From: Deltaproteobacteria bacterium
GTDB taxonomy: Bacteria; Desulfobacterota; Desulfobaccia; Desulfobaccales; 0-14-0-80-60-11
Direction of reading: 5' to 3'
DNA length: 64,000 nt
NCBI GenBank assembly: GCA_030018495.1
Contig: JASEFS010000019.1
Location: forward strand, 1-64,000
Each line of letters opens with the position of its first letter. Position 1 is the first letter of the stretch. Position numbers and translations under genes: made by a program. Positions 6,159 to 13,593 of this stretch are shown here, in pieces. A model generated the notes under the pieces. It saw only the letters and a program-made list of their open reading frames with translations. It made no database searches and was not told the DNA's origin.

Positions 6159-8756
6159 TTAGGCTTTTTCATCTTTTATCAATGATCCATTTTCTTCACC
6201 CGGGCGCTCGTAATGGCCGGCCAGAAAGCGCTCGGCCAGCAGATGAACCAGGTCCTCATTGGCCATGAGCATGTCCATTTGGCGCACGTAAGCCATGAGG
6301 CGGCCCAGCAGATCCAGCCTTTCTTCCATCTCCGGCTGAGGGCGCTTTCGGAAGCGGGCCCGGATAACGTCCAGGTGCCGCTCCACTTCAAAGCCCAGGC
6401 GCTCCAAAACCATGGCAATGAGTTGAGCCCGGCGGATGCGCCGGAGTTCATCCGCGGCGCCTCCCTTAAAATTGAAGTTCAGGTAATTTTCCCCCTGGGT
6501 AGGGCCGCAATAGCAATCCACGCTCTGAAAATGGTAGCCCAGGCGGCAGGCATAATTCACATAATTGGCCGCCACGATGGCATATGTCTTATCCCAGAAA
6601 TTCTCCGGCGGCCGGATGGCCGCTTGACCGAGAACGTGAAGGAAGCCGCCCATGTTCACCGGCACCGGGCCGGCCCAGGAGATGCCCGGGTGGCTGATGC
6701 CCTGCCACAAGGCCCGCATGGGGATAGAGAGGATGTCCTCGGGCGGCACCGGGCTCTTGTGGCTGGCCAGGCCGCCGCCCAGGTCCACCAGGTGCAGGTT
6801 TAGAGGGAGAGGCGTCTTCAATTTCAGGAGTCTAAGGGCCGGAACCTTGCCCAGAGATACCTGGTCCATGAGCCCGAACATCACCTGAATGCCTTTCTCG
6901 TGAGCAAAATAGGCGATGTCGTGGTAGGTGCGGCAATTTTCCGGGCGGAAAGAGGGATGCCGCGGGTCCACCAAGGTCAGCGGCACAATCAGGTCGGCCA
7001 CACTCTGCAGCTTCTCATAAAGGGGCGAACGCTCAAGCTGCGGCTGGCGGGACGGTTGGAAGCGCAGCAGCTCTTCCACCCGGCCGCGGTAAACCCTGAC
7101 GTTGAAGGCGTCGACCGTGACGGTTTCGCCCTCGGGCAACAGGGCCGTGGCATTAAAGGTGTCCACCAGAGCCGGAATGCCGTATTCCCGGGCGATGAGG
7201 GCCAGATGCCCGGTGGGTGACCCTACGTCCGTTACCAGGGCCGCGAGGCGCGGCACCACCGGGGCCAGGATGGGCTTGGTGCGCGGCGCCACCAGCACCG
7301 CGCCGGCAGGAATTTCGGCCAAATCCTGGTCGCCTTTGAGGAAGTGCACAGGTCCTGCGGCCACTCCCATGGAGGCGGGCAAGCCCTCTCTTAAAAGGAC
7401 TTCCGCGTCGGTCTCCACTCCAGCCAGGGCGCGGCACAGACGCGCCCGCACTTCGGTAAGGCGCAGAGGACGGCTCTGGACTATTACCAAATTTCCCTGC
7501 TCGTCTTTGAGCCATTCCACATCCTGGGGGTACCCGAAGTAATCTTCAAGAATTTGGGCCAAGCCTGACAGCTTACGGCAATCATCCCGGGAAAGAACCG
7601 GGGCCTCCGCCATATCAGGGTCGAGAGGTTCCTCCACCAGGAGACCCTCGCGGGGCACCAGACGATAGCTTTTCCAGCCGCGTCTTGCTTCCAGGACCTC
7701 GCCTTGTCGTTTGCCTACCAGATAGGCGTCCGGGCTGACTTTTCCACCGACCAGATCAGGGGCAAGCCCCCAGACGGCATTGATTATGAGGCGGTCAGGC
7801 AGGCAGCTTTCCGGATCCGTGGTGAACATAACGCCCGCAGCCTGAGCCGGAATCAGGGGTTGGATGAGGACGCTCATGGCCGAATCCTGGGGAGCGATGC
7901 CCTGGTCGTGATAATAGCTTAAGGCCCGCGCCGAAAACTGGGAAGCCGCCACTTCCCGCCAGCGCGCCGGCACCTCCTCTGCAGGCACACCGAGAAAACT
8001 GGCATAGAGACCGGCAAAGGTGGCAGCGGTATCCTCCAGCGCGCCGCTGGAACGCACCACCAGACTCCGGCCCGGTTCCGACGCCAACCTTCGGGCTTCT
8101 GCCAACAAAGCCCGGGCCAGCTCCTCAGGTACAGGCTGGGCCAGCATCAAGGCTTGCAGATCGTCGGCCGCGGCCTCTACTTCCCGCGGGTTGCCGTAAT
8201 CGAGCTTTGCCAGTCTGGCTTGCACGGCCTCCTGAAGCGTACCCGACTTCCCGTTCCGGCTAATTTTTTGTTCCACAAACAGGCGGTATGCCGAAAAGGT
8301 GGCCACCACTCCCGGTGGGACGGGAAGCTTCAGATCCATTATCAACCGGGCCAGATTGGCGGCCTTGCCGCCGAGGCTGGCCAAGTTATCCGGCGTTGCT
8401 TCTTCAAGACGTACCAATGGGGGCCCGGCAGGTAGTGGGGGATGAGCGGCCAAACGCTCGGATAAGGCTTCCTGGATTCTGCCGCGCACCTCATGCAGCT
8501 CCGGCCATCGCCCGCCCGACATCTTCAGCAGGGAAGCCACCAGATTGCGGATCTGCACATCAAGGGCGGCTACCGCGGCCCGCAGTGACTTGAGATCTAC
8601 GGCATGGCGGCCGGCCAGCTTTTCCTCCAAATCGCCCATCAGGGCCAGGGCTTCATTATTGGCGGCCAGGAGTTCCTGGAAGCCGTGAAATATTTCCCTG
8701 AGACCCGGAGCAGTACGGGGCAGCTTTTGGCGGCGGAAAAAATCAAGGAAGCCCAT
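6159..8756 (-). CDS. PEP-synthase-like ATP-grasp/phosphohistidine protein, paralogue A
   Basis: About 865 residues with four parts: an N-terminal helical region (1-105) shared with three paralogues in this window; a PPDK_N-type ATP-grasp (GGKAANL, VRSSGALED...FAG, NAVWGL, PQDVEW...QSRPLRL); a swivelling phosphohistidine domain with His517 in GSPTGHLALIARE; and an unrecognised C-terminal domain (about 575-850) with NCRTYHDI, DLGGGL, NYVNYACRLGYHF. The PEP/pyruvate-binding TIM barrel of PpsA/PPDK is absent. It should phosphorylate its own His from ATP, but the acceptor is unknown. ATG 8756 is chosen; a TTG six bases upstream is an alternative. Ribosome site is weak. Transcribed toward a tandem Usp gene and divergent from a TauE module. 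Confidence 0.88.
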   Translation of the reverse strand: MGFLDFFRRQKLPRTAPGLREIFHGFQELLAANNEALALMGDLEEKLAGRHAVDLKSLRAAVAALDVQIRNLVASLLKMSGGRWPELHEVRGRIQEALSERLAAHPPLPAGPPLVRLEEATPDNLASLGGKAANLARLIMDLKLPVPPGVVATFSAYRLFVEQKISRNGKSGTLQEAVQARLAKLDYGNPREVEAAADDLQALMLAQPVPEELARALLAEARRLASEPGRSLVVRSSGALEDTAATFAGLYASFLGVPAEEVPARWREVAASQFSARALSYYHDQGIAPQDSAMSVLIQPLIPAQAAGVMFTTDPESCLPDRLIINAVWGLAPDLVGGKVSPDAYLVGKRQGEVLEARRGWKSYRLVPREGLLVEEPLDPDMAEAPVLSRDDCRKLSGLAQILEDYFGYPQDVEWLKDEQGNLVIVQSRPLRLTEVRARLCRALAGVETDAEVLLREGLPASMGVAAGPVHFLKGDQDLAEIPAGAVLVAPRTKPILAPVVPRLAALVTDVGSPTGHLALIAREYGIPALVDTFNATALLPEGETVTVDAFNVRVYRGRVEELLRFQPSRQPQLERSPLYEKLQSVADLIVPLTLVDPRHPSFRPENCRTYHDIAYFAHEKGIQVMFGLMDQVSLGKVPALRLLKLKTPLPLNLHLVDLGGGLASHKSPVPPEDILSIPMRALWQGISHPGISWAGPVPVNMGGFLHVLGQAAIRPPENFWDKTYAIVAANYVNYACRLGYHFQSVDCYCGPTQGENYLNFNFKGGAADELRRIRRAQLIAMVLERLGFEVERHLDVIRARFRKRPQPEMEERLDLLGRLMAYVRQMDMLMANEDLVHLLAERFLAGHYERPGEENGSLIKDEKA

Positions 8757-8798
8757 AAGCAAATTTCATCAAAAATTTGGCATTCGGTCTTTACGAAA

Positions 8799-8804
8799 AT
8801 TATA
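8799..8804 (-). promoter_or_regulatory. Consensus -10 box upstream of PEPS-like paralogue A
   Basis: TATAAT on the minus strand, about 43 bases before the ATG; the -35 is not convincing. An inverted repeat GGGTA-N5-TACCC at 8871-8885 lies further upstream in the same divergent region and could be an operator. Confidence 0.4.
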
Positions 8805-9036
8805 CCCGATTTAAGGTTTACGACAGGGGTAAAGATCGGTCCGATTTGGTTCTTTTGCGGAAAGGAAATCGGGTACTTTTTACCCATGCTCATTTTAGAC
8901 TCAGGAACTTACAGCTTTTACAATGTGTAAAAATTCCTGACAGAATTTTTCCAGAAAGGGCAGGGAAAATTTTTTAAAGCAGGCGTATCCTCTTTGGTTC
9001 TCAATGCTTAAATTATTTCCAGCCTCGGATGGCAAT

Positions 9037-9052
9037 TGGCACGGGCATTGCC
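9037..9052 (+). promoter_or_regulatory. Sigma-54 (-24/-12) promoter
   Basis: TGGCAC (9037-9042), five bases, TTGCC (9048-9052). The diagnostic GG (9038-9039) and GC (9050-9051) are separated by exactly ten bases, as required by RpoN. It sits about 90 bases upstream of the small membrane protein/TauE/Usp operon. No enhancer-binding (AAA+) regulator is encoded in the window. Confidence 0.7.
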
Positions 9053-9143
9053 TAATTAAGGAAAAAAGTGCGGTTTACTCCGGCGAGCTCAACATAGGGG
9101 CCGCCGCTTGAAAATAGTCATTTTATCTCACGGAGGTATTTAA

Positions 9144-9437
9144 GTGAAAAAGTTTCCTGCTCTTATCCTAAATTTTCTCCTGCTCGCCCTGCCCGCCTTA
9201 GTCTGGGCTGCCGGTCCGGGAGAAAAAGCCCCGGATATGGCAACCCGCCAGGTAAAGGTGGAAGGCATCTCTTTTATCAATGCCTTTTTTGCCGGCTGGT
9301 ACAACGACAACAAGATGGTGTTCGCCATCATCGTCACGGTGATCATGGGCCTGGTTGGGGGCATCATCGCCTTTGTCACTGACATAATCCTGAAATTTAT
9401 CGGGATGGATGTCAGCAAAATCGAGCACCACGAATAG
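9144..9437 (+). CDS. Small membrane protein upstream of TauE permease
   Basis: 97 residues: a cleavable-looking signal (about 1-22, ending AWAA-like LVWAAG), a short extracytoplasmic stretch, and one transmembrane segment (about 57-83, FAIIVTVIMGLVGGIIAFV). GGAGG is positioned before the ATG. It is first in the operon behind the sigma-54 promoter and is followed by a TauE-type permease 22 bases downstream, so it may be an accessory subunit or chaperone of that permease. No named family recognised. Confidence 0.8.
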   Translation: MKKFPALILNFLLLALPALVWAAGPGEKAPDMATRQVKVEGISFINAFFAGWYNDNKMVFAIIVTVIMGLVGGIIAFVTDIILKFIGMDVSKIEHHE

Positions 9438-9459
9438 CTGGGATGGGAGGAATATAGGC

Positions 9460-10473
9460 ATGCTGGAAATGTTTAATGTGTACCTGCCAATAGCTGAGTT
9501 GCATTTCAACGCCTTCATCCTGGTGGCTATCGGCTTTTCCGTAGGGGTTTTGGGCGGCTTCTTCGGGGTAGGCGGTGCTTGGGTCGTCACCCCGGCTCTG
9601 AATATTTTCGGCTTCCCCATGGCTTACGCCATCGGTACGGATTTGGCTCATATTTTCGGGAAATCCATTGTGGCCACTGCCAAACACCGGAAGATGGGCA
9701 ATGTGGACATGAAATTGGGCTTTTTGTCCATAATCGGTTCCGTGATCGGCGTGGAGGCCGGCGCCCAGACCGTCATGTGGCTGACCGCCAAAGGTTTTGC
9801 CGGACCTGTGGTGCGTTATACTTACATGCTTCTCCTGTTCGGTTTGGGCATCTACATGCTCTATGACTATGCCACCAAAGACAAGCGGGCCGCAGCCAAG
9901 GCAGCCAAAACGGCTAATCCTGGTGCTGCCGTGATGGCGCCGCGCAAGGCCTGGAACTTGCCGCCCATGGTCCATTTTCCGGTTTCCGGCATTACCATTT
10001 CCTTTTGGACGGTCATGGGAGTGTTCTTTTTCACCGGCTATCTTTCCGGGTTTCTGGGGGTGGGCGGCGGCTTCATCCGCATGCCGGCCCTCATCTATCT
10101 GATCGGCTGTCCCACGGCCATTGCAGTGGGCACTGACCTGTTCTCGGTGCTCTTTTCCGGGGCTTACGGCTGTTGGACATACGGGGTGAAAGGCGCGGTG
10201 GACATTATCGCGGCTCTCTACATGCTTGTCGGCGCCTCCATCGGAGCACAGTTGGGCGTCACCGCGGTGAAATATATCCGGGGCTATGGCATTCGGCTCC
10301 TCTTTGCCATCATGATCATCCTGGCCGGGACCTCCGTGGCTTTAAAGCAATTCAATCTGACCACTGCGGCAGCCTGGTTGGTTATGAGCGCGGCGTTGGG
10401 CATGTGCGCCATTATTATGTTCAAGCTGTGGGTCGGCTTTAAGAAGGAAAAAGCCGAAAAGATGGGCCTTTAA
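9460..10473 (+). CDS. TauE/SafE-family anion permease
   Basis: 337-residue inner-membrane permease of the TauE/SafE (PF01925) family with about eight transmembrane helices in two repeats, each carrying the glycine motif (GGFFGVGGAWVVTPAL; SGFLGVGGGFIRMPAL) and a later G-T-D-L segment. ATG 9460 is chosen because GGGAGG lies nine bases upstream; longer in-frame starts overlap the previous gene. Family members export or import sulfite, sulfoacetate, sulfate or organic acids. Operon: small membrane protein, this gene, Usp. Substrate not determinable. Confidence 0.88.
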   Translation: MLEMFNVYLPIAELHFNAFILVAIGFSVGVLGGFFGVGGAWVVTPALNIFGFPMAYAIGTDLAHIFGKSIVATAKHRKMGNVDMKLGFLSIIGSVIGVEAGAQTVMWLTAKGFAGPVVRYTYMLLLFGLGIYMLYDYATKDKRAAAKAAKTANPGAAVMAPRKAWNLPPMVHFPVSGITISFWTVMGVFFFTGYLSGFLGVGGGFIRMPALIYLIGCPTAIAVGTDLFSVLFSGAYGCWTYGVKGAVDIIAALYMLVGASIGAQLGVTAVKYIRGYGIRLLFAIMIILAGTSVALKQFNLTTAAAWLVMSAALGMCAIIMFKLWVGFKKEKAEKMGL

Positions 10474-10493
10474 TCAAGAGAGGAGGATGACTT

Positions 10494-10913
10494 ATGAAAA
10501 TCTTGGTGCCTGTGGACGGTTCGGACTTCTCTCTAAAGGCCCTGGAAACCGCGTGCGATATGGCCAAGGCCCAGGCTCCGTCCTCCATGGTTCTGGTTTC
10601 CGTGAGCATGGTCCTGCCCGAGTTGGAAGAGGGAGCTTATATCGCGGAAAAAATGAAGGCCATTGCAGAGGCCGCTTTGGACAAGGCCAAAGGAGTGGCT
10701 TCAGCCAAAGGGATGACCCCCTCCTTGATTTTGGCCTCCGGGGTTTCGCCGGCGGATGAGATAGTTAAGGTAGCCAAGAATGAGAACGCCGACCTGATTG
10801 TGATGGGCAGCCGGGGCTTGGCCGGCAAAGGCAAGTATTTCCTGGGCAGCACCGCTTCCCAGGTGGTTACTCACTCCCATTGCTCCGTCCTGGTGGTGAA
10901 GACGCCGGAGTAA
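10494..10913 (+). CDS. Universal stress protein, single UspA domain
   Basis: 139 residues. It opens MKILVPVDGSDFS and ends with the nucleotide-binding loop GSRGLAGKGKYFLGSTA followed by HCSVLVVK, the standard ATP-binding Usp pattern. GAGGAGG-type ribosome site before the ATG. Last gene of the sigma-54-preceded TauE operon; a strong terminator follows 35 bases downstream. TauE-Usp pairing recurs at 27747-29957. Confidence 0.92.
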   Translation: MKILVPVDGSDFSLKALETACDMAKAQAPSSMVLVSVSMVLPELEEGAYIAEKMKAIAEAALDKAKGVASAKGMTPSLILASGVSPADEIVKVAKNENADLIVMGSRGLAGKGKYFLGSTASQVVTHSHCSVLVVKTPE

Positions 10914-10947
10914 TAGGGTCTATATAGCGGTTGTTGCTTTCCCCCTC

Positions 10948-10975
10948 AGGCGGCCCTCAGGGCCGCCTCCTTTTT
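10948..10975 (+). terminator. Rho-independent terminator
   Basis: Perfect 9-bp stem AGGCGGCCC / GGGCCGCCT with a TCA loop, then CC and five Ts. Ends the TauE-Usp operon. The group II intron remnant begins immediately at its T tail. Confidence 0.9.
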
Positions 10976-11235
10976 GTGCCGAGCATGCAACGCAGCTTGG
11001 AGGTGCAAGTCCTCTACCCAACCTGATGGAGGTGAAGGGTTAGCGAAGCGCAAGGGCGTCGCCGTGAGGCGGGGTCTGAAGGAAGCGTGGAGCAAAGCCG
11101 TGACCTGACGGACAGAAACCGGATACGAGGCAGATTTGGCCGGACGAGCGGACAAATGATCGCGAAGTTCATATCCATCAAGGGCCAAGGCTGCAAATTC
11201 GGCAGTGTGCGGTGAAGCGGCGGGCTTATTTATCA
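10976..11235 (+). mobile_element. Group II intron remnant (5' ribozyme half, no reverse transcriptase)
   Basis: Starts GTGCC directly after the terminator T-run and carries typical bacterial group II domain I text: GGAGGTGCAAGTCCTCTACC, GCGCAAGGGCG, CGTGAGGCGGGGTCTGAAGG, AGCGTGGAGCAAA, CCTGACGGACAGAAACCGG, ATACGAGGC. Similarity to intron-like sequence fades by about 11235. No reverse-transcriptase ORF and no domain V hairpin (GAGCC...GTACGGTTC type) is visible, so it is a dead fragment. Placement at a terminator hairpin recalls group IIC targeting, but class cannot be settled by eye. Confidence 0.7.
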
Positions 11236-11244
11236 CACCCTCAA

Positions 11245-11264
11245 GGGCGCAATAAATTGCGCCC
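11245..11264. repeat. Short palindromic repeat GGGCGCAA-TAAA-TTGCGCCC
   Basis: Perfect 8-bp stem with a 4-base loop, right after the intron remnant. It belongs to a cluster of palindromic and direct repeats filling 11240-11760. Confidence 0.6.
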
Positions 11265-11315
11265 CTACGATAAGCCGGCAGCTACAGTAGCTGGGTAAGC
11301 CTGAAGTGAGAACTG

Positions 11316-11669
11316 TTTATAACGGCGGGCAGTGCCCACCCTACACTTTGAAGTGAGAGTTTTTAGTTTTTAGTAAAAAGCGGTCCGGTCGGCATAAAAA
11401 TATGGAGATGCAAGGAGGCCTCGCAACCGCAGCAAACGCCAGGTGGCACAGGCGTCCGTCCTGTGCAGGGACAGGTTGCAAACCTGCGCCGCCGGGACTT
11501 TGCGGTTAATGGAAATCTTGCTTTTATTCAGGAGTCGACGCCCTGTTTTTAGGTCTTTCGCCGAAAACCGAAAACGAACTACCTTGAATTGCTCTATGGC
11601 AATAAGGCAGTTACGGCCGGCAATCGCCGGCAAGGGCGCTATTTATAACGGCGGGCAGTGCCCCCCCTT
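11316..11669. repeat. Paired direct repeats and GCACAGG palindromes in a gene-free island
   Basis: Copy 1 (11316-11343) and copy 2 (11642-11669) of a near-identical 28-base unit, TTTATAACGGCGGGCAGTGC followed by CC(A/C)CCCT. A palindrome GCACAGG-N7-CCTGTGC lies at 11446-11466, with a degenerate relative (GGCACAAGCG...CGCCCGTGC) just outside at 11687-11708. The 900-base stretch 10914-11814 holds no supportable gene beyond the terminators, intron remnant and these repeats. Confidence 0.6.
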
Positions 11670-11754
11670 ACTCCCGAGACTTAGATGGCACAAGCGTCTC
11701 GCCCGTGCATTTCCGCCCCTAACATTTTCCCTATTTCCGAGGACAGGTTGTAAT

Positions 11755-11790
11755 GCGAAAAAAGTAAGGGCGGTTGGTGAACCGCCCCTT
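11755..11790 (-). terminator. Terminator of the SLC13/ArsB-like operon
   Basis: On the minus strand, GGGCGGTT-CACC-AACCGCCC (11768-11787) followed by a T-rich tail. It lies 28 bases after the stop of the permease gene ending at 11815. Confidence 0.8.
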
Positions 11791-11814
11791 TTATCAAAAA
11801 GGATTATTTTAAAA

Positions 11815-13539
11815 TCAATAAAATAGCAGCAAATAGACCGAAGCCAGGGCCACGGTGATGAGCATGGGAATCATGCAGGCCTTCATATAATAAAGAAATG
11901 AGATGTGATAGCCCGCCTTTTCGGCCAGTCCCACAGTGACCACGTTGGCGGAGGCGCCGATCATGGTGCCGTTGCCGCCGAAGCAGGCCCCCAAGGCCAA
12001 TGCCCACCACAAGACGCCGCTTTCCGCGCCGGGGATGGTGGTGTTTAAATACGCAACAATGGGGAGCATGGTGGCGGTGAATGGAATATTGTCGATAGCC
12101 GCGGAGGCCAGGGCCGCCACCCAGACTATCAGCAGGATCGCCACCGGCAGCGACCCCCGGGACATGTTCGCCACCCATTCGGCGATGGCCTGGATCAGGC
12201 CTGTCTCTTCTGCGCCCGCCACCACAATGAACAATGCCATGAAAAAGACCAGGGTGGGCCATTCCACTTCATGCTCCAGCATTTCCACGATATTGCCCCG
12301 GGAGATGGTGAGCAGCACCATGGCTCCGGTCAGCGCGGCGATGGACGGCTCCATGTGCAGGACGCCGTGAATAATGAACAGAAAGATGGTGAAGGCCAGC
12401 ATCCCCAGAGACAGTATGAGCAGCTTTTTATTAGTGATCTTATATTCTTCCCTCAAATATTCGATGGTGCGGCCCACATCCTTGACTTCGGCTTCCAGGT
12501 AGGACTTCTTGTACCAATAAACGTAGTAAATCAGGGTGACCGCCATGCAGATGCCCACAATGCCGGTCAGGTTCATCACAAAATCCACAAAGGACAGCTT
12601 GGCATAGGAGCCGATGAGGATATTGGGAGGGTCGCCGATCAGGGTGGCGGTGCCGCCCACATTGGAGGCAAAGACCTCGGGAATCAAAAACGCGATGGGG
12701 TTGACCTTGAGGGTGACCGCGATCTCAATGGTCACCGGGATCATAAGGAGCATGGTGGTGACGTTGTCCAGGAAGGCGGATGCCACCGCGGTGACCACCA
12801 TCAAGATGCAGGACAGGACGAACACGTTGCCCCGGGCGATGGCGTAGGACTTGAAGGCCAGCCACTGGAACATGCCGGTTTTTTTCAGGACCCCCACAAT
12901 AATCATCATGCCCATGAGCAGGAAGATGACGTTCATGTCCATGGCCGCCATGGCGTCCTCAAAAGACAGGATAAAGTAGTTTTTGTCAAAGGTGCCCGCG
13001 GTATAGGATATGAAAAGTATTACTGCGGCCCCCAGGAGCGCGGCCAGGGTGCGGTGCATCAATTCCGCGGCAATGATCACATAGACCAAAATCAGGATGC
13101 CGGTGGCCAGCCAGAAAGCGGGCGTGATCTTGCGGAACATATTGAAGGTCTGGTTCGCCTGGAACAACCGGTTGCCGTGCTGGTCCACTCCGGCTTCCAG
13201 GACCTGGACCGGGCTGGGCTGAAGATCCCGCCAAGCGGGCTTGTGGGCCTTAACCTCCACCTTGGCGGCCGGCAGGGAGCCTGCGGGCAAAATTACCTCC
13301 GCCATAAAGGCTCCATGCTTGCCGGTGACGACCTCTTCCCCGTCCACGGTCTCCTGGTGCCGGCCGTTGACCAGCACTTCCACTTCCACCTCCTTGACGC
13401 CCTTGCCCTGGGGATTTTTGATGACTCCGGATACGGTCAGCCGGTCTCCCGGCTCCGGCACGGCCGCGAAGCCCCAGACAACGCTGCAAAACAGGATGGG
13501 CAAAAGGAACGCTCCTGTCAGACGGATGACTCTGAACAT
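11815..13539 (-). CDS. ArsB/NhaD-like (SLC13-superfamily) permease with N-terminal extracytoplasmic domain, paralogue 1
   Basis: 574 residues. A signal peptide (about 1-25) and an Ig-like/carboxypeptidase-regulatory-like domain (about 30-120; GDRLTVSGVIKNPQGKGVKE, VTGKHGAFMAEV) precede about eleven transmembrane helices. Transporter signatures occur twice, as in ion-transporter superfamily repeats: FLDNVTTMLLMIPVTIEIA with GDPPNILIGSYA, and AIDNIPFTATMLPIV with GNGTMIGASANVV. ATG with AAGGAG. Second gene of a minus operon, 54 bp after paralogue 2. Likely an anion or Na+/H+ antiport-type carrier; substrate unknown. The soluble domain on a permease is unusual. Confidence 0.85.
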   Translation of the reverse strand: MFRVIRLTGAFLLPILFCSVVWGFAAVPEPGDRLTVSGVIKNPQGKGVKEVEVEVLVNGRHQETVDGEEVVTGKHGAFMAEVILPAGSLPAAKVEVKAHKPAWRDLQPSPVQVLEAGVDQHGNRLFQANQTFNMFRKITPAFWLATGILILVYVIIAAELMHRTLAALLGAAVILFISYTAGTFDKNYFILSFEDAMAAMDMNVIFLLMGMMIIVGVLKKTGMFQWLAFKSYAIARGNVFVLSCILMVVTAVASAFLDNVTTMLLMIPVTIEIAVTLKVNPIAFLIPEVFASNVGGTATLIGDPPNILIGSYAKLSFVDFVMNLTGIVGICMAVTLIYYVYWYKKSYLEAEVKDVGRTIEYLREEYKITNKKLLILSLGMLAFTIFLFIIHGVLHMEPSIAALTGAMVLLTISRGNIVEMLEHEVEWPTLVFFMALFIVVAGAEETGLIQAIAEWVANMSRGSLPVAILLIVWVAALASAAIDNIPFTATMLPIVAYLNTTIPGAESGVLWWALALGACFGGNGTMIGASANVVTVGLAEKAGYHISFLYYMKACMIPMLITVALASVYLLLFY

Positions 13540-13593
13540 GATTTACTCCTTAGGGGTAATATGACCTTACGAGGCCTGACGGATAACCGGGCA

